From the NCBI GenBank assembly GCA_039105265.1, contig JAPFFF010000173.1:1-33780 (forward strand): a DNA stretch of 33,780 nt. The letters are read 5' to 3'. Origin of the DNA: Tritrichomonas musculus (lineage: Eukaryota > Parabasalia > Tritrichomonadida > Tritrichomonadidae). Every line of letters starts with the position of its first letter. Position 1 is the stretch's first letter. The notes beneath the pieces were generated by a model. The model did not search any database and was not told the origin of the DNA. It was given only the letters and a program-made list of their open reading frames with translations. Shown piece after piece: positions 27,001-33,780 of this stretch. A program made the translations under genes and the position numbers.

Positions 27001-30000
27001 TGATTAGAAAAAGTAATTTTTAACGAGTTCTCTAGTTGAAGGTCTTTCAGTTTGCCAATCAGAGTCTCTTCGATGCCACTCTCAACTACTTGGACGCAAT
27101 TGTAGATCGATTTGCCAACAAGCAACTGAAAATCACTCGACAGGTAGTTTATCATCTGTTCAATTTCTATTATTTTTTCACTCTTGCTTCCATTATCATT
27201 TGTGTTTTCATTTCCATTTGGATTATTATTTCCATTTTCAATTGTGTTTTTATTTCCATTTTCAATTGTTTGTTTATTTCCATTTTCAATTGTTTGTTTA
27301 TTTCCATTTTCAATTGTTTGTTTATTTCCATTTTCAATTGTTTGCTTATTTCCATTTTCAATTGTTTGTTTATTTCCATTTTCAATTGTATTTTTATTTC
27401 CATTTTCAATTGTTTGCTTATTTCCATTTTCAATTGTTTGCTTATTTCCATTTTCAATTGTTTGCTTATTTCCATTTTCAATTGCGTTTTTATTTCCATT
27501 TTCAATTATTTGTTTATTTCCATTTTCAATTGTTTGCTTATTTCCATTTTCAATTGTTTGCTTATTTCCATTTTCAATTGTTTGTTTATTTCCATTTTCA
27601 ATTGTGTTTTTATTTCCATTTTCAATTGTTTGCTTATTTCCATTTTCAAATGTGTTATTATTTCCATTTTCAATTGTTTGCTTATTTCCATTTTCAATTG
27701 TTTGTTTATTTCCATTTTCAATTGTTTGCTTATTTCCATTTTCAATTGCTTGCTTATTTCCATTTTCAATTGTTTGCTTATATCCATTTTCAATTGCGTT
27801 TTGTTTTTTGCTTGCTAAGAATTCGAGGATGACTGAGATGATTTTTGGCTGTTGGAGAGGGATTATATCAGACAGGCACTCGTGATTCCCTGAAGCAAGC
27901 TTCAAAAATCCATTTCTTATTTGTTGATAAAACTTTCTTTCATCCAATTTTTTGACGGTTTCTTTCAAAATTGAATAGTGTCCTTCATTCAAATGTACAA
28001 ACGACAATGTCTGAAGGACCTTTATGAAATAAAGGTAAGATTCATTTGGTATGTAATCGATGTCCAGCAAAGTTTCAGTAATAATATCAATCAGCTCATT
28101 GTATAATTCAATAGTGTCACTTTTTTCGGACAAAACAGAATTGACCATGCTCACAAAATCAATTGAAATTGGTAACGTTTTTTCATTCATTATTTTGTCA
28201 CTTTTTAGCAATTTTTTTAAAATATTTTTTATGCTTAATAGAAAGGTTTGATCGTTCAGGTGAAAAAAATTGGTCAAATATTGTTGATACTTTTCAAATG
28301 CAAAATTTCGAACAGAGCTCTCAAAAATTAAAGAAGACAAAAAATTCGTAAAAAATGGAATCGAAAACCAAAAAATCGAAACTTCATCAATTGCCAGTCC
28401 TTGAGAAATCAACTGGAGAAGGCAAATCCTAGTTGACTCAATTTTTTTAAGAAAATTTTTATTTTTTTCGATAATATTTAATTTTTGAAAAAATTGGCTT
28501 AACTGAATTAAAACGCTTAAAAAATCCGTGGATAAGAATTCTATTTTCGATATTTGGGAAAAGTTTGAATATAATCGATGTAAAGTCTCAGATAACAAGA
28601 TCTGATTATTTGATAGATTTGTTAAAAAAATATGAAGGTCTAAAAAACCTGACGAAATCATTGAATCAATTGCTTCATTTCGCATTTGATTAATGATGTT
28701 ATCAGGGGAGTTTAGATCGAAAGCTGAATAATCATTATTAAATAATTCGGAAGTAAGAAGAATATTCCAATAAGCCTTAGCCTGCTTGTTATTCAAACTT
28801 AAATTCGATATTATAAATATAAGCGAATATAATAAAATGCTATGGTATCTATTTTCTTTTTGAACAATGAACGAATTAAAATCTTTGATGACGATATCTC
28901 GGCATTCCTCGCTCGATTGTGCTGCCCTTGCTATATAAGTTAATATTTCTCGTGTTTCTGTGTTTAATAATAAGCCATTCGAATTTTTTCTAATATATGG
29001 AAAAATTGGCTTTTTGGGAAATTCTTCTGAAAAAGTTTCATCAATCAAAGAGAAATTGAATGAGTCATCTGAATTTTGAGTGATTTTATTTGGTTCATAC
29101 AAAAATTGAATAGAAGTCGAAAATTTTATCATTTCTGTATCATTTACTTGCTTTTCTGGTAAATTAAATGGATTTTGTGTAGATGTAATATGCTTGTAAA
29201 AAGAAACTGGAAAAATGGAAAAAATTGGAATTGAAATATCTCTCTCAATTTTCTGAAAAAAATTTGCAAAAAGGTGAAGTGAATTAATCTCAATGTTTTC
29301 AATTTGATTTGTCAAAAGGAGAACAATTTCTTTGGCTGTTTTGTCATCAAAAATATCTGGAAAAGTGTCTGTTAGTTGGCAAAGGTAACTAATGAATGTC
29401 TGACAATCATCGCTAATATCAACATTATTCGAAGTTAATTTTTTTGAGATAATTGTGAAGAATATTGATTCCATTTTGGAAAGAATAGCTATTGTCCTGT
29501 TCTTTAGGAGTAATTCCATAGAATTAAAAATTGATATAAAATTAAATGAGGTGCATTGTTCAAGGTAAAAATTCAATGAATCGCAGTATACATCTGTTAT
29601 TATGGAAATATAATTTGATTGTGAAACTAAAGGAACGCAATTTAATATATACGGAAGATGCTCAAAATTTGTAGTATACTCAACAAATGCACGCCATGAA
29701 ACATACGAACACATTACTATACATGCGCATATATCTAAAATTTCTTCTGTTGTATCTTGTTTGTAGTTTGATATGATTTCAAGTATCGTTGGAACAAAAG
29801 GAAAATAAAAATGAATACTTTCAATTATATCTTTGAAATTGTTTTTAGTTTGAAAAATCGATGAAAATGAAATAATATCGGATTGCGAGTAATTCGGAAA
29901 ATTAATTGCAGGTAAAAATGAATCTAGTTCATCAATTGATTCTTTTTTCGGATAATCGCTAGGAAATTCTATAGATAAAATCGAAACTAAAGTAGAGATT

Positions 30001-30020
30001 TCATTTTTACTTGCATGCAT
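21075..30020 (-). CDS. BEACH-WD40 protein (LYST/neurobeachin/Lvs type)
   Basis: About 2981 residues from the first ATG (30020); upstream the open frame has only a TTG. The N-terminal 740 residues look like a helical solenoid. Residues about 741-940 are an ENGNKQTI octapeptide repeat. A concanavalin-like domain lies near 1065-1160, followed by more solenoid. A PH-like segment at about 2170-2240 precedes the BEACH domain at about 2245-2575, with hallmarks FPxxx-type core features such as YPIMPWV, FRDLSKPMGA, HYHSGR-like NYHSGRF, ELIPEFF and WIDLIWGFKQRG. An Asn/Ser-rich insert of about 85 residues splits the BEACH domain between NFDL and LPNWA. WD40-like repeats fill about 2617-2975. BEACH proteins act as large scaffolds in membrane traffic and lysosome-related organelle biology. 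Composition is mosaic (34/60 GC at 22141-22200, 13/60 at 29521-29580). Confidence 0.93.
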   Translation of the reverse strand: MHASKNEISTLVSILSIEFPSDYPKKESIDELDSFLPAINFPNYSQSDIISFSSIFQTKNNFKDIIESIHFYFPFVPTILEIISNYKQDTTEEILDICACIVMCSYVSWRAFVEYTTNFEHLPYILNCVPLVSQSNYISIITDVYCDSLNFYLEQCTSFNFISIFNSMELLLKNRTIAILSKMESIFFTIISKKLTSNNVDISDDCQTFISYLCQLTDTFPDIFDDKTAKEIVLLLTNQIENIEINSLHLFANFFQKIERDISIPIFSIFPVSFYKHITSTQNPFNLPEKQVNDTEMIKFSTSIQFLYEPNKITQNSDDSFNFSLIDETFSEEFPKKPIFPYIRKNSNGLLLNTETREILTYIARAAQSSEECRDIVIKDFNSFIVQKENRYHSILLYSLIFIISNLSLNNKQAKAYWNILLTSELFNNDYSAFDLNSPDNIINQMRNEAIDSMISSGFLDLHIFLTNLSNNQILLSETLHRLYSNFSQISKIEFLSTDFLSVLIQLSQFFQKLNIIEKNKNFLKKIESTRICLLQLISQGLAIDEVSIFWFSIPFFTNFLSSLIFESSVRNFAFEKYQQYLTNFFHLNDQTFLLSIKNILKKLLKSDKIMNEKTLPISIDFVSMVNSVLSEKSDTIELYNELIDIITETLLDIDYIPNESYLYFIKVLQTLSFVHLNEGHYSILKETVKKLDERKFYQQIRNGFLKLASGNHECLSDIIPLQQPKIISVILEFLASKKQNAIENGYKQTIENGNKQAIENGNKQTIENGNKQTIENGNKQTIENGNNNTFENGNKQTIENGNKNTIENGNKQTIENGNKQTIENGNKQTIENGNKQIIENGNKNAIENGNKQTIENGNKQTIENGNKQTIENGNKNTIENGNKQTIENGNKQTIENGNKQTIENGNKQTIENGNKQTIENGNKNTIENGNNNPNGNENTNDNGSKSEKIIEIEQMINYLSSDFQLLVGKSIYNCVQVVESGIEETLIGKLKDLQLENSLKITFSNHILNLLTSIYTVHASMRSAIHFIELLSPIDSKHVSALSPYLLHSLTSLFTHYSKTPRVYLSFSSKLDVMNVDSTHFQKSFEIAFYLFIEPYQLDHSTIQLCSILDSKGKGITISVSFEKRQEIVVNHIRKHEKKIQFESNLQLGKWQLVRVKFVFDHGSNLSRHSSQSSIESCSLRSTSNASRMKNGSKSFNNSDYTPLSMLNSGQLQPPSFSPSNSQLALNSNPVFSTTKKNPLSFNFSLSPSNSTVFNHFIDLTSSIAKQTIPNFAAVVSIDIDGNETEMKDLNLRRFYEQTVSVKIGSTAEIIPKGYFACFSVFPHNKNCEDNFFCWENDSYQIASSNDPLLTVNFEEKEGHLAPICVTNDVQIDHNGQLFEMPTSLADIFIRKAKVHSLILPFVEFDFVTFEQKKVPAFADFTVEMIVAVIQCGKSAQISFFENKCTEAISHLLSLCNSSNLNFSIYLQIAALLNVVLVPELKQKILSLIVLNFDIWGRAEAEVFRLITQHWHSNLFSDYKEQIVKITSIPFLLLVMRDYYEQPKIIENLIKLFLKVSEIEYTSNDFLNTIEYCTIKNDQKIIYSYLEVLKRTLLSRRESDSVISQNVQFISLLHNLLELNDEDIFCSVLEIVMICHRKNFIKNKSFSLIQHIRILMSKITAGICTMKALKIVVKITNSTNPEVYPLCALIALNCGNEAIEYLAETIKPSKFLVNSFERLFWLLLLLCSIENVDKQKNFCFLFNNNFPKIKEASIMVKLISIVVDRIPDQQLNLFLNLQFTLISEHPEMYQVDFVHSILKIAYNTILFRSKTDVSEWIQKVVDNSPFNDQTEKNPSKSGMNKGNLINIVKPDLIVTKLEEICNTSRKFSFQFCPRLDENGNWQDSSLSFHCLKLFELYFKPTLLTQDLILTAFIFRVNPAMARTHLQRINISNYVSKIPSSLLSFIFYSAERKGIDLSNILSTKQSFSKSASFSFLQEFSEQNKPEIFGSEMVKMASDYVSWNEQNVKNEKIFTNLSTSNYNLLKETNLCVKNEILFNRMMIRFDILHVWQQMWNEMHRYKGRWNSAKNAAMVKNHYKRSSHLIFNDSYYPLKMTLNNEFYNDHIDASIARDIGSLKEAKLKNDDFRSKKKLYGIFFQTLRPSISNSASNYYEHISSSSFSYEKYLKSSPAFRKEAVLIKPQGCYEGVFEVFFDAFIINRKPIFFSDIREILLRNRLHRPTAFEIFKKNGKSYFIDIPKCNNSNLMKYFLPFMTHNTIHEYTEKWVNYEISTFEYLLKLNEFSSRTFNDLSAYPIMPWVISDYTSDKLDLDDPKSFRDLSKPMGAINEDRLKILKSNSVNSGESIPAHLYQNGYISPLIVLSYLVRIEPFTTMHVNYHSGRFEAITKIFKSIPLAYKNATTLKTDFMELIPEFFINPEFLLNKENFDLTGSSNINEPAANSNISIQTDSIIPDCSNSSDHIIINTDLNSDINKNVKNINDEQSNANHEKSSPKTQTKLEILNKKFPGYVNLPNWAMNSSNVFVYMNRKALESNYVSMNIHKWIDLIWGFKQRGPEAEKADNTFYPLMYSDIWSRLERKEINVDPKHVETVLSEVGQIPIQLFKTPHPQRQPPTMKGSRICHHNMVKNEETITFGVNQILLSSFSIAKIEENANLAVNSTASVSSNPSAASKFNIKAPQKSPRARDSFISGIVIDSSSRIVCLSIKNKTVTTVFNESIEKQTSFISQTKFDKLCLIGDCITGNSFACCSNDRLFFYLFRPFEKVSSKSGRVNYEISHICISEDVIATCGENLTSIWSANNLSKPLFTLPTYRDEINCVQISVIFDLLVCGTNDGFVQFYSINDRRCIQIAEIGEAVPQRIKITPSWGFVIVYAKYTTINSDSKSSNILVFFSANGMKIRQTELPPGEELTAIETYRSRDGFDFAFVATDSGNMYHFEVFFAKFERPFYNSPFCTNSISYISEQNVLYCTGKDNSILVVPYHS
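27193..27793 (-). repeat. In-frame 24-bp minisatellite in the BEACH gene
   Basis: About 23 full units and degenerate ends of a 24-bp repeat coding for ENGNKQTI. Variants include KNTI, KNAI, KQII, NNTF and YKQT. Because 24 is a multiple of three, several other frames stay open on both strands, producing false ORFs. Expected to be disordered and to vary in length between strains. Confidence 0.95.
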
Positions 30021-30668
30021 TCTGAATAATTCAATTATTGAAGCCAAATATGTTTAAAAAAAGTTGATATAAAATTTTGTTCCGATATTTCAAGGTCTAA
30101 ATATTGGCTCTACAAAATATTTTTAATTGAAACATATCTCCAAAGATTTGATGATAATCATTAAATAATTGGATAAATAATAAATGTAGTCATATAAACT
30201 TTAAAAAAAAAATACTGCATATTTTATTAATTTACAAAGTTTTCTTATCAGAATTGAAAATATACATTATTTACTTTTCACCACATTAAAATATTTGCAC
30301 TAAGACAAATGAACATAATTGCTTTACTTTTTTATGATATTAGTAAAATGATAAAGGATTTTAAAATTTACCAAAATTGAATTTATAAAAATAGATAAAT
30401 AAAAAGATTTTTCATTATATCTGTAAGATGTTGCATGAACTGTATTATTTGGTATTTGATAAACATTAATTTAAGTGTTTTCTATAAATAATGAAATTAT
30501 TATTAAAAAGAATTATTCTGGAAACAATAAGTAGGCTTCAAAATTCACTAACCAATACATCAAGTATATAACATCCTTTTCATTTATATGAAAATCTTTC
30601 TAAATAAATTGAAAAGAATTTTATGTCTAAAATTACTAATAAATGAAAGAAAGCGCCATTACCATATC
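30021..30668. other. AT-rich spacer upstream of the BEACH gene
   Basis: 648 bp between two same-strand genes. A TCA at 30023-30025 (minus) lies 3 nt before the BEACH ATG, and another TCAAT about 20 nt before. Otherwise I see only AT-rich simple sequence, with no ORF or clear inverted repeat. Confidence 0.5.
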
Positions 30669-31211
30669 TTATAAATCATCAAACAATGTCCAGCTAAATA
30701 TGTCTTTTTGAAGAGTGAGCTCAAATGGTGAGTCTTCAATTTTCTTTTCAACTTGAACCGGCTCTATTTTTGTTCTAACAATTTGTGGATATTGAGCAAT
30801 CAATTTGAGAATCTTTGATTCTTGAGGATATTCACGAAGAGACCAAAATCTTGTTTGATTTAAAGGTAGAAAATCATGCATTAGCTGTTTGTATGTTTTT
30901 TCATTTGCAAATGAAGATCCCCAACGTTCTCGACGAAAACATTCAGAGATTCTTGATTTGCAAGAAAATATTTTTTTTGATAAGATAGATAAATTAATTC
31001 CACAGCATTTGTCAAAAAATATCAATCCGCTCTTCTCGAGAAATGAAATAATATTTGGAGATTGTAACGAAAAAAGAATAATTGAATGAATTTCATCACT
31101 TATTTTTGATGGAACCGAGCACTTTCCAGTTTGTTTACGAAGAAGAGAGAAATGTATGTTCATTTGATTAATAATTTCTGAATCAGGAGATGATTCATCG
31201 TTTTGTATCAT
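30669..31211 (-). CDS. Unrecognised 180-residue protein with possible helix-turn-helix
   Basis: An ATG-initiated ORF with ordinary amino-acid composition and no membrane segment. Residues about 74-98 (LSILSKKIFSCKSRISECF) read like a helix-turn-helix: two short amphipathic helices with a polar turn. A later RFWSLREYP (about 120-128) resembles the Arg-Trp-Arg closing segment that I associate, from memory, with trichomonad DNA-binding domains of the initiator-binding type. This is a weak pattern match. The C-terminus is acidic. A good initiator candidate, TCATTTT, abuts the ATG. It lies 97 bp downstream of the TTLL stop on the same strand; nothing else ties the two together. Real gene likely, function uncertain. 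Confidence 0.6.
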   Translation of the reverse strand: MIQNDESSPDSEIINQMNIHFSLLRKQTGKCSVPSKISDEIHSIILFSLQSPNIISFLEKSGLIFFDKCCGINLSILSKKIFSCKSRISECFRRERWGSSFANEKTYKQLMHDFLPLNQTRFWSLREYPQESKILKLIAQYPQIVRTKIEPVQVEKKIEDSPFELTLQKDIFSWTLFDDL

Positions 31212-31218
31212 AAAATGA
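31212..31218 (-). promoter_or_regulatory. Candidate initiator (Inr) TCATTTT
   Basis: On the minus strand TCATTTT directly precedes the ATG at 31211. It fits TCA(+1)Y(T/A), with the A giving a 5-nt leader. Confidence 0.5.
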
Positions 31219-31308
31219 ATTACACCAATATTTAAGAAGTTATATGGTCAAATAAAATTTTAAAAATCAGATTCCAAAAAACTCACATTTTATAAAATCA
31301 AAACAAAA

Positions 31309-32979
31309 TTACATAGCATCATCATTTTCTTCTCTCATTGGAGGTAAATTTAAATTAATTGTTGAAGGCTGCATGTTACTTGAGGGTTGAACAATGAATT
31401 TATTTCTCTTAATAGAATGAACTTCCGGTTTAATTCCAGCAACCATCATCCTCTGAATTCCAGGGCTATTTACACCAACTCTTCCAGTATATTTCAGAGA
31501 GCTATTATGCAAAAGCATGGCATGAACTGGTGCAGCTAATTCCGATTTAGGTGAAAGAGGGTATATTTGTTGCCACCTGGATTTATCATTATTTCCAAAA
31601 AAGCCGCCGTCCAAAGAAATATGAGTATAAGATTCAGCAAGCATGCATTCTTTTAATTCCTGTTCAAACTTAGCTGTAACCATAAGTGAAGGACGATCGT
31701 TTAATTCGAGAACTTTTGGATGCCCTTTCGAATCGATGATAACATCAATTCCTATTATATGAGAGTAATGTTGAGCATCATTTAAAACTCTATCTTCTGG
31801 ATTTGGTGGGTGATTGGATTTCAGTGGGGTAGATGAATGTGATGAAGAATTAGAAGATTCTGAAGGCTCTTCTTTTTCTGTACTTTGATTCATCTCTTCT
31901 GGATCCATCGGCTCAAAAAGATTGTGCTCTGTTGTTTTCATTTCTTCTAAATGTTTCTTTCCTTTAGCTTTTTTAGCAATTTTTGAAATCTTTGTATTTT
32001 TCTTCTTTCTGTAAGATTTTTTGGAATGGCGTTGAGCACCCAAAAAAGGAAAGTTTTTCTGAGGATTTAGCCATCCTGGAGGAGCTGATGGAACAGTAAT
32101 CTGTGGGCAATTGGTAGAATCTATTAATTTTGCACGAATAGCTGCACCTCCATTCATTGGAAGTGTTGCCACAATTGATGGGAAAATACCAGCAAGTGTG
32201 AGAAGAGAAACAGTTTTAATTTCATCCCAAAGATTTGAAGCCGTTGGTTTTTGAGCGATAATTTTTTGTAAAACAGTAGATGCTGGTTGAGTAAATGCTT
32301 CAGGACTTTGGCCACTATGCTTATTAATTGCTGTATTTGTAAGTTGAGCGTATGGATGATCTAAATTTGATTTTGAAGGAGGAATATATTTTTCGGTGCA
32401 AAATCTAGCAATTCCTTCTTCATAAATAAAAGCCGAAAACGGTTCAAGAGAAGCAATTAGTAAAAAGAATCTAAAATCAAATTTCATTCCGTCGATAGTT
32501 AGCGGGTTTACAAGAAGTTGAGCAACACAAGGATAATTTATTGCTTCAGCGTCTTGAATTGACTGTATAAAATGAATTCCTTTGCCACAACATCCGTTTT
32601 TCGGTTTGATGACCCATACAGGTGCGGTTGCTGTTCGTGAGCAAATAAAACTATGTTCACGTTGAAATTCTGGAAAAGAGTCAGGAAGTAAATAAGTATG
32701 AGGATAAAATTCAAAATAAGAAGGGAATTCCTTTCTCATTGCGTTTAATTCTTCAAATAATGTTGATTTATAACAAAGAAAATCTAAGCATGGAATTTTG
32801 TTAACGCGTTGATAAGGTAGAAGGTTTTCGGCCTCTGAAATTGAGAGAATACCATCAACCCAAACAAGGGGTGGATTATTCTCCTTGGGTACTTCAACAA
32901 GGCCAGCTTTTCGAATAGCTCTGTGACATGTTGAATATTTTGCGCGAGATGCATCTATTTCTATTCCTGGTGTTATCAT
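31309..32979 (-). CDS. Tubulin-tyrosine-ligase-like protein (TTLL family)
   Basis: A 556-residue protein with an ATP-grasp TTL domain. Near residue 125 is WVIKPKNGCCGKGI, the nucleotide-binding loop; then VAQLLVNPL, KFDFRFFLLI, an RFCTEKY segment, LTNTAINK, and near 420-432 IDVIIDSKGHP followed by VLELNDRPSL, the metal-binding end of the domain (usually EVN.SPS). TTLL enzymes add glutamate, glycine or tyrosine to tubulin tails; which one cannot be decided. Flagella and a stable axostyle make trichomonads rich in modified tubulin. A Lys-, Glu- and Ser-rich insert at about 315-405, probably disordered, splits the catalytic domain and may bind microtubules. Start: first ATG, with TCAAAAT about 11 nt upstream. 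Confidence 0.9.
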   Translation of the reverse strand: MITPGIEIDASRAKYSTCHRAIRKAGLVEVPKENNPPLVWVDGILSISEAENLLPYQRVNKIPCLDFLCYKSTLFEELNAMRKEFPSYFEFYPHTYLLPDSFPEFQREHSFICSRTATAPVWVIKPKNGCCGKGIHFIQSIQDAEAINYPCVAQLLVNPLTIDGMKFDFRFFLLIASLEPFSAFIYEEGIARFCTEKYIPPSKSNLDHPYAQLTNTAINKHSGQSPEAFTQPASTVLQKIIAQKPTASNLWDEIKTVSLLTLAGIFPSIVATLPMNGGAAIRAKLIDSTNCPQITVPSAPPGWLNPQKNFPFLGAQRHSKKSYRKKKNTKISKIAKKAKGKKHLEEMKTTEHNLFEPMDPEEMNQSTEKEEPSESSNSSSHSSTPLKSNHPPNPEDRVLNDAQHYSHIIGIDVIIDSKGHPKVLELNDRPSLMVTAKFEQELKECMLAESYTHISLDGGFFGNNDKSRWQQIYPLSPKSELAAPVHAMLLHNSSLKYTGRVGVNSPGIQRMMVAGIKPEVHSIKRNKFIVQPSSNMQPSTINLNLPPMREENDDAM

Positions 32980-33780
32980 TTTTTATATTTTGAATAGAAA
33001 AAATTTTACTTCTATTGAAAGATAAAACAGAAAAAACCGACAAAGTCTTTTCAATTATATTAATTTTTTTCTCAAAAAATTGACCATATTTAGATATTTA
33101 TCGTCAACTTTAAATTAATATTATAGAGAAAAGATTTTAATTAAATTCGAAAAAAAAGATTGTGATATTGTGCAAAAACATTTCTGCTATTTCATATTTA
33201 TAAAATAATATTTTCAAATAATATTACAAGAATATAAATGATTCTCTCTAAGAATGAAAATGAACTTCAAATCGATAAAGTTAGATTGATCAAAAATAAT
33301 GAAAATAATGCAAAAATTTCAAGATTGCTAATTAAATCTTGCTCATATTTCAAATTTCCATCCTTTTCACTTGTTAAAAATGCTGTGTCCAGATACTGAT
33401 TGCAACATCTTACTTTAATCAATGTCTTTCTTCATTTTCATTGTCTATTAATAAATATTTTAAAATTTCAATTTTATTTTATTTTATTATGCCTTTCTTG
33501 TTTTTGTTTTTACATAAAGTTTCATATTTGGTCTACAGAAATTAAAACAAATAAAGATTAGGGAATAAATATAAGAATCATTGATGATACATTATATTTT
33601 CAGTGTCTTTTTATAATAATGCATTAAAAAAGAATTAAAGATTTTTTTAATATAAATCTATTCCTGTAACAGAAAATTTAGCAGATAAAATTTTTTTTAA
33701 AATTGAAAGGTTGGATGAAACTTTTTTCAAATCAATGAAAACCAATGGAAAAAAATGGATTAAAATTTCTATTAAACGAA
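32980..33780. other. AT-rich right-hand end of the window
   Basis: 801 bp upstream of the TTLL gene. Apart from the 53-codon ORF at 33238-33399 I see only AT-rich simple sequence; no repeat, RNA gene or longer frame is supported. Confidence 0.5.
33238..33399 (+). CDS. 53-codon ORF, uncertain
   Basis: An ATG-initiated ORF starting MILSKNENELQ and ending LVKNAVSRY, with mixed composition and no low complexity apart from an Asn-rich patch. So long an open run is unusual in DNA this rich in stop codons, but it matches no family I know. TCAAATAA lies about 20 nt upstream. It could be a small protein, a gene fragment or chance. Confidence 0.25.
   Translation: MILSKNENELQIDKVRLIKNNENNAKISRLLIKSCSYFKFPSFSLVKNAVSRY

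Noticed and set aside
27036-27885. Long plus- and minus-strand frames over the 24-bp repeat (such as SIFNC or KMEI repeats)
   Set aside because: They are shadows of the in-frame minisatellite of the BEACH gene, whose coding frame continues in both directions with recognisable domains.
30021-30047. Nine-residue longer start of the BEACH gene
   Set aside because: It also begins at TTG; the first in-frame ATG is at 30020.
1-33780. Spliceosomal introns
   Set aside because: The branch-point/3' splice motif typical of trichomonad introns (ACTAACACACAG) was not found, and all genes are readable as single frames.

Overview
The window reads as nuclear DNA of a parabasalid, most likely a Tritrichomonas (T. 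foetus or a close relative). This rests on AT-rich DNA, compact genes with no visible introns, very short apparent 5' leaders, and gene families typical of trichomonads: BspA-like leucine-rich repeat proteins, kinases fused to Sel1 repeats, a BEACH protein and a CDC25-type RasGEF. No bacterial operon features, tRNA, rRNA, CRISPR array or recognisable virus-like element was seen.

Layout: 1-3075 is a head-to-tail satellite with an exact 135-bp period, running off the left edge. Beside it is a 41-codon ORF fragment (3107-3232). Then come an ADA1/TADA1-like SAGA subunit (3454-4161, +), a small coiled-coil protein resembling BRK1/CCDC53 of the WAVE/WASH complexes (4396-4779, -) and a BspA-like protein with an N-myristoylation-type start (4893-6647, +). 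A convergent spacer with two fold-back structures leads to a giant kinase/Sel1 protein (7575-12260, -). A 2.3-kb AT-rich spacer follows, holding a decayed coding-like island and a diverged ~480-bp duplication.

After it lie a LisH-REM-CDC25 RasGEF (14569-16512, +), a canonical kinase/coiled-coil/Sel1 protein (16732-18792, -), a choline-transporter-like (SLC44/CTL) membrane protein (19119-20681, +), a ~2980-residue BEACH-WD40 protein with an in-frame 24-bp minisatellite (21075-30020, -), a short unrecognised protein with a possible helix-turn-helix (30669-31211, -) and a tubulin-tyrosine-ligase-like protein (31309-32979, -). The last 0.8 kb is AT-rich with one 53-codon ORF.

There is no operon logic. 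The genes mix chromatin (ADA1), signalling (two kinases, RasGEF), membrane traffic (BEACH), tubulin modification (TTLL), perhaps actin regulation (BRK1-like), and lipid-precursor transport (CTL-like). Most convincing genes have a TCA trinucleotide within about 15 nt of the ATG, recalling the trichomonad initiator. Three convergent spacers carry clear inverted repeats and a fourth has a small palindrome. The observations most worth a second look are the ADA1 and BRK1-like assignments, the fold-backs at 7036-7552, the higher-order pattern in the satellite, the genomic A-tract right behind the BspA gene, and the coding-like islands outside annotated genes.
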